A stretch of DNA of 11,135 nucleotides from Dehalococcoidia bacterium UBA6627. GTDB lineage: Bacteria > Chloroflexota > Dehalococcoidia > UBA2979. The notes below the pieces were generated by a model. The model was not told where the DNA came from. It made no database searches and saw only the letters and a program-made list of their open reading frames with translations. How positions within the stretch are numbered: the stretch's first letter is position 1; each line of letters starts with the position of its first letter. This document shows positions 1 to 6,500 of this stretch, in pieces. The stretch covers positions 1-11,135 of the forward strand of contig DKLZ01000076.1 of NCBI GenBank assembly GCA_002455955.1. Direction: 5' to 3'. Both the position numbers and the translations under genes were made by a program.

Positions 1-1
1 A

Positions 2-157
2 GCTTTCGCTCGTTCTATCGGTTCGACGCAAGAACTAATCGAAGAACTGCACGGAGGTCGATTTGAAGCGGTCCACAAGTCGAAAGCGAATCGCTGGGTC
101 CGTTTTGATCACGGGAGCATCGAAGAAGCTGCACAGGAACTCGAACTTCCTGCTTAG
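2..157 (+). CDS. C-terminal end of an unidentified protein (5' truncated by the window)
   Basis: An open frame runs from the left edge to a TAG at 155-157 and encodes the last 51 residues of a protein whose start lies outside the window. The fragment is soluble-looking and charged, with a middle part FEAVHKSKANRWVRFDHGS and an acidic helical tail ending ELELPA. It has no membrane segment, cysteine cluster or motif that I can assign to a family. Codon use resembles the downstream genes, and the gene is co-directional with dinG 76 bases away, so both could lie in one transcription unit. The reading frame is reasonably supported, because it is the only plus-strand frame that closes just before the dinG leader. 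Function unknown. Confidence 0.6.
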   Translation, partial: AFARSIGSTQELIEELHGGRFEAVHKSKANRWVRFDHGSIEEAAQELELPA

Positions 158-221
158 TATTGCCGACACCGTACGATTGTCTGATTGTGAGGTCAGTAAT
201 TGGTGTTCCGAGATGTTGCGC

Positions 222-226
222 GAGGG
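222..226 (+). promoter_or_regulatory. Ribosome binding site of dinG (fixes a TTG start)
   Basis: GAGGG lies seven bases before the TTG at 234, an ideal Shine-Dalgarno spacing. It supports this TTG as the dinG start. The ATG at 227 is out of frame and opens only a four-residue frame. The first residues after the TTG run straight into the exonuclease motif FVAIDLETTGL. Confidence 0.6.
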
Positions 227-233
227 ATGAACG

Positions 234-3050
234 TTGCCTGAAGAATTCGTCGCGATTGATCTTGAGACGACGGGTCTCAACTCAGCGGTCGATGAAATCA
301 CTGAGATTGGCGCGACTCGCTTTGATCGTGATGGAAATACCGAGCAATACGAAACACTAGTCAATCCTGGACGTCTGATTCCACGTGAGATCCAAAAGCT
401 AACCGGTATTTCTGATGATGCTGTCGCTAATGCACCACGATTTGAAAAGGTAGCGAGCGCGTTAACTACTTTCGTCGGTAATCGAGCTATCGTGGGTCAG
501 AACATCAAATTCGACCTAACCTTCTTGGCTCGTTCTGGAATTGAATTTCCTGGTCCGTGTTATGACACGTGGGAGATCGCGTCGGTACTACTTCCAACAG
601 CCGATCGTTTGAATCTAGCGACACTTGCCGAATTGCTAGAAATTCCGGCACGAGGGGCGCATCGCGCACTTGCTGATGCCGAGACTACCCGCGATGTATT
701 TCTTGCTCTGCTAGATCGATTCGAAGAACTACCCCTTGAGCTTCTTAGTGAATTGTACGAGTTTGCTATCGCTGGGGATTGGTCTACGTCAGCATTGATT
801 GCTGATGCGATATCACGATTGCGTGAAAAAGCATTGAAGAACCAGTCCGAATTCACACCGATTAGGAGGCATCTCCGTCAACCAAAATCGGTTAAAAAAA
901 TGGACGTACTTCTTCCTTCTGATGAACCAGACAAGATCAGTGCAGAAGAAATTTCCCAAGTGTTTGAAACAATTTCCAGGCGTCCAAATCTCTTCTCGAA
1001 CTATGAATTACGGACAGGGCAGATCACGATGGCGGAGACTGTCGCAAATCAACTTGGCAGTGGTGGTGAAATAGCTATTGAGGCGGGGACCGGAACTGGG
1101 AAGTCACTCGCATATCTATTACCGGCTTTGATGCATGCAAAGCAAAATAGTGATCGAGTCGTTGTCTCGACTCACACAATTAATTTGCAAGAGCAACTTG
1201 CGGAGCATGATGTGCCATTGGCAATTCGGCTGATAAGCGCTACGACCGGAAAATCAGGCGATATCGATACTGCAGTACTTAAGGGGCGAAATAACTATCT
1301 GTGCCTTGAGCGGTGGAACCAAGTGCGACTTGAGGCAAAGCCGCGAAATGAAGCCGAAGCACGACTATTTGGTCGGATTGCCCATTGGTTACCAACGACA
1401 GAGAGTGGTGATGTGGCTGAGCTGTATATGACCTCGGATGAGCGAGGTGCATGGGCTCGACTTTCAGCGGATGAGACAGATTGCCTCTCGCGCCGTTGTT
1501 CATTTGTTCAGGATGGTAGTTGCTTCTTACTTCGCGCTCGCCAACGGGCAGCTGGTTCACATGTAGTTATTGTCAATCACGCACTCCTTCTCGCGAATGC
1601 GTCTAGAGATGATCAATTATTACCGTCCTTCCGACACCTGATCGTAGACGAAGCACATCGACTGGAAGATGTTGCGACGCAGCATTTCAGCTCATCGATT
1701 AGTGTTCGGGACGTGCGTGACTTGCTCGATCGGATAGGGCCAAATGCGCGACATGGTAACCCAGGCTTGGTAAGAAGATTGCGCAAAGGTGAGTTCGCTG
1801 AAACGAGTGCTTTGTCGCCACTAGCGGGCTTTACTTCACTCGCCGATGAGATTGAACCAACAGTGATGGGTTGCCGTGATGTTTTGAAGACTCTGGCTGA
1901 TATTTTCCGTGAGTTTGCTCGCGACCAATTTACCGATCAACAACTACCTAAGCGGTATGTACTGCCGCTGACACGAGGAGTACGGGCACAGCCTCAATGG
2001 GATGATATTGAAGATTCGGCTATGCAACTGGATCTGGCTCTTCAGGTCATCGTAAGCCGTCTGAGTTCGGTTGCGGAAACATTAGGAAATCTCACGAATA
2101 TCGTGGAAGCGAAAGTGATACGGCAGGATGCACTAGAGGCATGCTCTTCTGCAGAGCAGCTACGCACTGTACTGACCCGTGCGGTACTGCAAAGATCGAA
2201 GGAGGACGTATCCTGGATGACGATCACTGACGGTGATCTACGGGTTAATGTTGCTCCTCTTGATGTGGCGCCACTTTTGCAGGCAGAACTATTTGCCAAT
2301 CGTGAATCGGTATTGGCAACTAGTGCGACATTGCAGACCGAGAATTCCTTCGATTTCATTCTTGGACGAATTGGACTCACCGAAGCAGATTCCTTGGTAA
2401 CGCCTTCACCTTTCAACTTCGAGCGCGCAGTTCTAACGTTAGTGGTAGACGATTTACCTGATCCAGGAATGCCAGGATATGACTTCGCACTGCATGAAGT
2501 TCTAGCGGATGCAACCTTAGCTGCTGGCGGACGCACGCTGAGCTTGTTTACTTCTCATGCGGCTCTCCGGATAGCAGCAGAAACGATGAGGGAATATTTA
2601 ACTCCGCAGGACATCCGAGTACTTGCCCAACGTATAGATGGTTCACCGGCGAGGCTTCTGCGGTTACTAAAGGAACAGCCAAAGTCAATGATCATGGGGA
2701 CATCTGCCTTTTGGGAAGGTATAGATGTGCCGGGAGATGATCTGTCGCAGATTGTGATAGCAAGACTGCCGTTCCCTGTCCCCACGGATCCTGTGTACGC
2801 GGGTCGAGCGGAATCCTTTGAGGATCCATTCACTGACTTTGCGTTGCCTCAAGCAGTACTTCGCTTCCGTCAAGGTTTTGGGAGGCTAATTCGACGAGCG
2901 ACTGATCGCGGAATTTTCTTGATCGCGGATAGTCGTATAGCTAGACGAGACTATGGGACCAAATTCTTGGAAAGTCTCCCCGATACCGAAGTTCGTCATA
3001 TAAAGGCCGACGATATTGGAGCGTCTGTGAGTGATTGGCTTGAACGATGA
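234..3050 (+). CDS. dinG: DinG-family ATP-dependent DNA helicase with N-terminal DEDDh 3'-5' exonuclease
   Basis: This 938-residue fusion joins a DnaQ-like exonuclease to an XPD/DinG superfamily 2 helicase, and is expected to unwind and trim DNA in repair or replication restart. Exonuclease motifs: D9 and E11 in VAIDLETTG, D94 in QNIKFD, then H143 and D148 in HRALADAE, so the DEDDh set looks complete. Helicase motifs: Walker A EAGTGTGKS (283-291), DEAH (472-475), ATSATL, FWEGIDVPG (826-834) and the arginine motif QGFGRLIRR (880-888). Four cysteines between Walker A and DEAH (C357, C417, C422, C430; the last three spaced CX4C and CX7C) resemble the Fe-S cluster of E. coli DinG and XPD. Such fusions are known from Bacillota (Bacillus subtilis DinG is of similar size, from memory) and, I believe, Chloroflexota. 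Start is TTG with a GAGGG site. The last codons overlap the next gene by ATGA. The family call is firm; the cellular role is inferred. Confidence 0.95.
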   Translation: MPEEFVAIDLETTGLNSAVDEITEIGATRFDRDGNTEQYETLVNPGRLIPREIQKLTGISDDAVANAPRFEKVASALTTFVGNRAIVGQNIKFDLTFLARSGIEFPGPCYDTWEIASVLLPTADRLNLATLAELLEIPARGAHRALADAETTRDVFLALLDRFEELPLELLSELYEFAIAGDWSTSALIADAISRLREKALKNQSEFTPIRRHLRQPKSVKKMDVLLPSDEPDKISAEEISQVFETISRRPNLFSNYELRTGQITMAETVANQLGSGGEIAIEAGTGTGKSLAYLLPALMHAKQNSDRVVVSTHTINLQEQLAEHDVPLAIRLISATTGKSGDIDTAVLKGRNNYLCLERWNQVRLEAKPRNEAEARLFGRIAHWLPTTESGDVAELYMTSDERGAWARLSADETDCLSRRCSFVQDGSCFLLRARQRAAGSHVVIVNHALLLANASRDDQLLPSFRHLIVDEAHRLEDVATQHFSSSISVRDVRDLLDRIGPNARHGNPGLVRRLRKGEFAETSALSPLAGFTSLADEIEPTVMGCRDVLKTLADIFREFARDQFTDQQLPKRYVLPLTRGVRAQPQWDDIEDSAMQLDLALQVIVSRLSSVAETLGNLTNIVEAKVIRQDALEACSSAEQLRTVLTRAVLQRSKEDVSWMTITDGDLRVNVAPLDVAPLLQAELFANRESVLATSATLQTENSFDFILGRIGLTEADSLVTPSPFNFERAVLTLVVDDLPDPGMPGYDFALHEVLADATLAAGGRTLSLFTSHAALRIAAETMREYLTPQDIRVLAQRIDGSPARLLRLLKEQPKSMIMGTSAFWEGIDVPGDDLSQIVIARLPFPVPTDPVYAGRAESFEDPFTDFALPQAVLRFRQGFGRLIRRATDRGIFLIADSRIARRDYGTKFLESLPDTEVRHIKADDIGASVSDWLER

Positions 3051-3508
3051 GCGGTGTATGGGCTCGCTCACAAGGTGTTTCGATTTGTGCTACTGAACAT
3101 CTCGATGTCGAAGCAAGGCCGACGTTGCGGCAAGCGTTGGCGGACGGGATCGAAAGAGGATTTGAAGGCAAGCTGCCATCTCTTCCAGAAAATGCAGAGT
3201 GCTATCGTCTCCGAGCGAATTCAGCAGATGTGGGAGCGTTGGTATTAATTCCGGCATACCCCACGCTCAATGATGTCACATTGTTCGCATTGGTAATTGA
3301 TTCCGAGTGGCGTGGGAACGCATTTGCAACGAAAGCGCTTTTGGCAACGGAACGGCGATTGCTGCGCGAAGGGAAGAAGCGTTTAGTCGCTCGAGTCCCG
3401 CGAACGAACGGTCGTGGGCTCTATTTCATGTTGCGAGCAGGTTTTACACCGATGATTGATGCTTCGCCTAATGATGCGACTTGGTTCATTAGAGGTGGGG
3501 CAAGCTAA
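3047..3508 (+). CDS. GNAT-family N-acetyltransferase (substrate unknown)
   Basis: The 153-residue product has the shape of a single GNAT domain, which transfers an acetyl group from acetyl-CoA to an amine. The strand FALVIDSEW (80-88) is followed by R89-G-N-A-F-A94, a degenerate form of the acetyl-CoA pyrophosphate loop (usually Q/RxxGxG/A), and then helix ATKALLATERRLL. Near the C-terminus, NGRGLYFMLRAGFTP (121-135) matches the usual N..(A)..FY...GF motif. No signal peptide or membrane helix is present. The start ATG overlaps the dinG stop (ATGA) and no good Shine-Dalgarno site precedes it, so translation is probably coupled to dinG. Nothing indicates the substrate; small molecules, protein N-termini and ribosomal proteins all remain possible. 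No convincing terminator follows in the 48 bases before the convergent gene. Confidence 0.8.
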   Translation: MSGVWARSQGVSICATEHLDVEARPTLRQALADGIERGFEGKLPSLPENAECYRLRANSADVGALVLIPAYPTLNDVTLFALVIDSEWRGNAFATKALLATERRLLREGKKRLVARVPRTNGRGLYFMLRAGFTPMIDASPNDATWFIRGGAS

Positions 3509-3556
3509 ACGGTGCAATGAGCACACCTCGTATTGCGTGAAACATGTTGAGGTAGA

Positions 3557-3898
3557 TCAGTGTCGTCCACGTTTGTTTCTTGATTGAGCGAGAGCACGGC
3601 GCATGAAATTGCGGTACGAACGAGCGATCAATAGTGCTATGCCGATGGCAACAACCAGATGAAAAATATCGATGATGCTCGAGGAGAAGGTACTCCCGAA
3701 CACCCGTTCGACCACAGTTCCCAACAATAAGGCAAGCGCAAGCGTAGCTTTCCCAAAATGTCGAGTAGTAGTCTCTTTGAGGGCTTCAACAGTCGCTGGT
3801 GGTGCAGGTTGAAGTTCATTCTCCTCAACCACCGTGCTGGGTGAGCAAGGAGTTGGTGGAGGACGACGGCGACTTGATGAGGAGCGCCTGGGACTCAT
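3557..3898 (-). CDS. Small two-helix membrane protein with Arg/Pro/Ser-rich N-terminus
   Basis: Unrecognised 113-residue protein. Residues 1-38 are low-complexity, rich in Arg, Ser and Pro (SPRRSSSSRRRPPPTP) and then acidic/Pro-rich. Two hydrophobic stretches follow, about 51-68 (ATLALALLLGTVVERVFG, containing a charged ER pair) and 75-95 (IIDIFHLVVAIGIALLIAR). The tail is strongly basic. By the positive-inside rule both ends should face the cytoplasm, with a very short outside loop. The ATG overlaps the stop of the upstream zinc-finger gene (TGATG) and lacks a good Shine-Dalgarno site, so translation probably depends on ribosomes finishing that gene. Its place as last gene behind cca suggests co-expression, not a defined function. 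It could also be the membrane half of a protein split from the zinc-finger gene. Confidence 0.7.
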   Translation of the reverse strand: MSPRRSSSSRRRPPPTPCSPSTVVEENELQPAPPATVEALKETTTRHFGKATLALALLLGTVVERVFGSTFSSSIIDIFHLVVAIGIALLIARSYRNFMRRALAQSRNKRGRH

Positions 3899-4281
3899 CA
3901 GTTGTCTATCCGGCGATAACGCCTTTTCTGCGTGGTGCGTGAGCGGCGAGGCGGTGCAGTACTTGGTTTCGTGGGCGCTCGCGCTGAGGGCGTTTCTACT
4001 ATCGATAGTAGGCCATCGGGTGCGGCTAATGCGTCGAGAGATGCACGCGGATCGGATGAACGATCAGTAACTTCACGGTCCAGCGCTTCCAGGCAAGTTT
4101 GGCACCAGAATTCGACTCCTTGCGTTGGTCCGATGATTGCATCACCACAGTCAATGTGAGATTCGTTGTTGTAAGGATTGAGATGGAACTGCTGGTCGCA
4201 CGCAACGCATGTGGATATCAGACGTGAGTCTGTTGTACTTTCGCCGCAAATATGGCATTTGATGTTTGTACCGCTAGTCAT
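3898..4281 (-). CDS. Small zinc-finger protein, cross-brace (PHD/RING-like) Cys/His pattern
   Basis: 127 residues from the ATG at 4281. Metal-ligand pattern: C9-x2-C12, C25-x2-C28, H33, H42-x2-C45 and C60-x2-C63, with an aromatic just before the last pair (EFWCQTC). The order CxxC-CxxC-H..HxxC-CxxC resembles the C4HC3 spacing of PHD and RING-variant fingers that bind two zinc ions, though a pair of tandem zinc ribbons is the more conservative reading. The region after about residue 70 is a disordered-looking tail, rich in Pro, Ser, Thr and Arg, ending in a basic stretch (RRSRTTQKRRYRRIDN). The TTG at 4317 is an in-frame alternative start, but the ATG at 4281 has GGAGG seven bases upstream and is preferred. 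It overlaps the cca stop by eight bases and hands over to the membrane gene by TGATG. Role unknown; nucleic-acid or protein binding is a guess. Confidence 0.75.
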   Translation of the reverse strand: MTSGTNIKCHICGESTTDSRLISTCVACDQQFHLNPYNNESHIDCGDAIIGPTQGVEFWCQTCLEALDREVTDRSSDPRASLDALAAPDGLLSIVETPSARAPTKPSTAPPRRSRTTQKRRYRRIDN

Positions 4282-5509
4282 GCTGGATCCTCCGACGATC
4301 GAGGTGACGGCGCACAAGCGCGCGAGCCTGAGTAACTGAACTGAGCGTGCCGAGGTAGCGGCCTCGGCGCAAGCAAGAAAGTAGAGAACTTAAAGTAGGA
4401 CCTTCCTCGACCCCTTCCGCAATTAGTTCATTGGCTTCCATGTGTGGTCGTGTTCGTATCCAATCGTCCAGGCGATCTTGAAGAAGTTCTTGTTCGTTAT
4501 CAAGCCACCTAGCTGCTATACGCGCTTCGTGGACGGTATCGACGAGCGTTTCAAGACAGTCGAGATCTGCTTCGGTGCTACTAAGTAGCAGTTGCGTATC
4601 GCGTACCGTTCTATTTATTGCATTTGACGTGTTCAGTCTCCGCAGTGCGTGTGTACGAGCACGCGGCTCACTGTACGCGAGCAGAATGGCTATAAGTCGC
4701 TCTAGTGGGAGTGGCCGCCAACGATATCGAAGTGCCTTTAGCGCTTGGGTCGATAGTGAGAGTGCCGCGCTCGTGTTTTCGATTACCCCCCATTCTTCGA
4801 GCAGCTTTAATGTGCGAGCAGCCCGGCCGCGCTCAGCGATCAGCGTGAATTCAGCTCTGAGGCGATCACCTGAGATTGTGTTTATCCAACGCGCACCATC
4901 GATAATTTTGGCAAGCGTTGAAGTTGTTGGATGTAGGTCGCGATGAACAGAAAGACGCGCCGCACGCCATAGGCGAGTCGCATCTTGCTCGAAAGTATCG
5001 TCTCGAAGCACGCGGAATCTGTGGTGAGACAAGTCAGCGAGACCATCGAATAAATCAATAAATTCGCCAGATCGTGACCCTGTAAGCGCGAGGGCTAGTG
5101 CGTTCACGTTGAAATCTCGACGGCCGAGATCGGCTTCGATTGTTGCACCCAATTGAACTTTCGGAAGCGCTCCGGGTGACGTATAGGTTTCTGTACGTAA
5201 AGTTGCTATATCGATAAGCGTATTGCCATTAACGATCGATGCGGTGCCAAATCGTTTCTCTGAGTGAATGCTGCCTTGCGTAACGCTTGCGACGGCTTCA
5301 GCTAACATCTCTGGATTTCGATCAACAGCGAGGTCTAGGTCGATGAAAGGGTGACCTACTAATGCGTCTCGGACCGTACCTCCTACCACCCAAAGCTCTA
5401 GCTCGGAATGTTTGGCGTGTGACGTGACAATTTCGAGCAAGTGCCGCGATCTTGAGTCGACCGAATCCATGAAAGATTGAATGCTAGGCCGCGTAAGCAG
5501 TTTATCCAT
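4274..5509 (-). CDS. cca: tRNA nucleotidyltransferase / poly(A) polymerase family protein (CCA-adding enzyme type)
   Basis: 411 residues; class II nucleotidyltransferase that most likely adds or repairs the 3' CCA of tRNAs. Evidence: VVGGTVRDAL (41-50) carries the GG and RD of the nucleotide-binding motif. FIDLDLAVD holds the catalytic D57 and D59. RRDFNVNALALAL (130-142) is the ribose/metal motif, with Asn in place of the usual Thr in RRDFT. FDGLADLSHHRFRVL follows, then FEQDATRLWRAARL (173-186), which corresponds to the base-recognising EDxxR motif (D176, R179) with Gln in place of the first Glu. The all-helical C-terminal half fits the neck/body/tail region that binds tRNA. No HD or CBS domain is seen. 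Poly(A) polymerases of this family cannot be excluded from sequence alone. The ATG start has AAGGA directly abutting it and no well-spaced Shine-Dalgarno site. First gene of the minus-strand trio. Confidence 0.9.
   Translation of the reverse strand: MDKLLTRPSIQSFMDSVDSRSRHLLEIVTSHAKHSELELWVVGGTVRDALVGHPFIDLDLAVDRNPEMLAEAVASVTQGSIHSEKRFGTASIVNGNTLIDIATLRTETYTSPGALPKVQLGATIEADLGRRDFNVNALALALTGSRSGEFIDLFDGLADLSHHRFRVLRDDTFEQDATRLWRAARLSVHRDLHPTTSTLAKIIDGARWINTISGDRLRAEFTLIAERGRAARTLKLLEEWGVIENTSAALSLSTQALKALRYRWRPLPLERLIAILLAYSEPRARTHALRRLNTSNAINRTVRDTQLLLSSTEADLDCLETLVDTVHEARIAARWLDNEQELLQDRLDDWIRTRPHMEANELIAEGVEEGPTLSSLLSCLRRGRYLGTLSSVTQARALVRRHLDRRRIQHD
4289..4293 (-). promoter_or_regulatory. 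Ribosome binding site of the zinc-finger gene
   Basis: On the minus strand GGAGG lies seven bases before the ATG at 4281, inside the last codons of cca. It is a near-perfect Shine-Dalgarno site, decides the start against the upstream TTG at 4317, and implies that the gene is translated efficiently even without coupling. Confidence 0.7.
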
Positions 5510-5512
5510 TCC

Positions 5513-5541
5513 TTGACACCACCGAATCGGGTTCCTAGCAT
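5513..5541 (+). promoter_or_regulatory. Predicted sigma70/SigA-type promoter for rnc-smc
   Basis: A perfect -35 hexamer TTGACA (5513-5518), a 17-base spacer and TAGCAT (5536-5541, four of six matches to TATAAT) point towards rnc. Transcription would begin near 5548, leaving an untranslated leader of about 83 bases before the GTG at 5631. The -35 box sits only three bases upstream of the divergent cca start codon, so polymerase bound here would lie over the cca translation-start region. No comparably good promoter was found reading towards cca. Confidence 0.55.
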
Positions 5542-5592
5542 GTTGTAACCGAGAGGATTTAGGCCGGTTACCCGAGCTTTATCCGCTGTAAT

Positions 5593-5616
5593 CGTACGCA
5601 TAGTGGGGCGCGTACG
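5593..5616 (+). repeat. Hairpin in the rnc leader
   Basis: CGTACGC (5593-5599) and GCGTACG (5610-5616) form a perfect 7-bp inverted repeat around a 10-base loop. Each arm contains the palindrome CGTACG, so the element can also be read as a direct repeat with an 18-base period, as for a dimeric protein site. It lies between the predicted promoter and the rnc ribosome binding site (GGGAG, 5619-5623). No T-run follows, so it is not an intrinsic terminator. It could fold in the leader RNA or be a DNA operator; the sequence does not decide. Confidence 0.5.
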
Positions 5617-5630
5617 CTGGGAGTTTAGGC

Positions 5631-6500
5631 GTGAACGCCATCTTGCGCTCCACAGTGCTGTTTGCTCATGAAGAATTCCTCTCCCCCGAGGTTTGTGTTG
5701 TGAACACTAATTCCGAGCTTAGTTCCAGCGCAGATGGACCTGCTGAATTCTCCGAATTGGAGAATTATCTACAGGTCTCATTCAGTGAGCAGCGACTTCT
5801 TCGAATGGCGCTGACTCATCCATCCTTTGCTAATGAACACCCGGAAGATGAAACAGAGGATAACGAACGCCTGGAATTTCTGGGTGATGCCGTACTGGGG
5901 ATGATTGTTGCGCGCAGTCTCTACCAGCATTTTCCTGATGTGACTGAAGGCAACCTCACGGAATGGCGTGCATATCTTGTCTGTGGCCCGACGCTGTCAC
6001 GTGTAGCGAAATCGCTGAAAATAGGGAGATTTTTACGACTCGGTCGTGGTGAAGAGCAGACCGGTGGACGAGAGCGTGAAGGAAATCTTGAGCGCGCCTA
6101 TGAAGCCGTAGTTGGAGCTGTCTATCTCGATGCAGGTCTCGATGCTGCAAACCAATTTGTTCAAACGACACTTGCGGGAGATTTCGCGAAATTGACCGCG
6201 AATCCAGAAGAACTAAATCCGAAAGGTACGTTGCAGGAACTTGTTCAGCGCAGTCCATCATCTGATTCTGATGAATCTTCTAGACCGGAATACGTACTCA
6301 TCAGGGAGTCAGGTCCCGATCATCGACGCTATTTCGAGATTGCTGTTGAGATAGACGGAAAAGAGCTAGGCCGTGGTTCAGGTAATAGTAAACAGCAAGC
6401 TGAGAAGGAAGCGGCATTAAGCGCGCTAGGGACGATACGTTCAAACCTTGGTGAAGCGAACGGTCATTCATGTCAGATAACCGATGAGGAAGGTCAGTAG
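5631..6500 (+). CDS. rnc: Ribonuclease III
   Basis: Double-stranded-RNA endonuclease that matures ribosomal RNA and cuts structured mRNAs. The nuclease domain has the signature NERLEFLGDAVL (78-89) with E79, E82 and D86, a conserved Glu in VTEGNL, and the second metal motif NLERAYEAVVGAVYLD (152-167) with E158. The position aligning without gaps to E. coli D114 (ILADTVEA) is R155, an unusual loss of a metal ligand. A double-stranded-RNA binding domain follows (about 197-268: GTLQELVQ, then RYFEIAVEIDGKELGRGSG and SKQQAEKEAALSAL). At 289 residues it is longer than typical (220-240), mainly through about 40 N-terminal residues. The GTG at 5631 has GGGAG seven bases upstream, but an in-frame GTG at 5700 (266 residues) with GAGG eight bases upstream is nearly as good and would remove most of the extension. 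The stop overlaps the smc start (TAGTG). Confidence 0.93.
   Translation: MNAILRSTVLFAHEEFLSPEVCVVNTNSELSSSADGPAEFSELENYLQVSFSEQRLLRMALTHPSFANEHPEDETEDNERLEFLGDAVLGMIVARSLYQHFPDVTEGNLTEWRAYLVCGPTLSRVAKSLKIGRFLRLGRGEEQTGGREREGNLERAYEAVVGAVYLDAGLDAANQFVQTTLAGDFAKLTANPEELNPKGTLQELVQRSPSSDSDESSRPEYVLIRESGPDHRRYFEIAVEIDGKELGRGSGNSKQQAEKEAALSALGTIRSNLGEANGHSCQITDEEGQ

Noticed and set aside
158..221. Promoter for dinG (TTGCCG at 160-165 with GATTGT at 183-188)
   Set aside because: The -10 box matches only three of six positions and no better pair was found, so it is not listed. The gene may be read from upstream.
2042..2536. 164-codon minus-strand frame opposite dinG
   Set aside because: Antisense shadow of conserved helicase coding sequence, with low-complexity Ser/Arg composition.
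3509..3556. Bidirectional terminator between the convergent GNAT and membrane genes
   Set aside because: Only weak pairings are present (GTGC-AATGA-GCAC; ACCTC with a distant GAGGT), with no T-run on either strand.
5668..5703. Short leader peptide frame ATG..TGA (11 codons) overlapping the alternative rnc start at 5700 by GTGA
   Set aside because: No Shine-Dalgarno site precedes its ATG, and it lies within the longer rnc reading frame. Chance is the simpler explanation.
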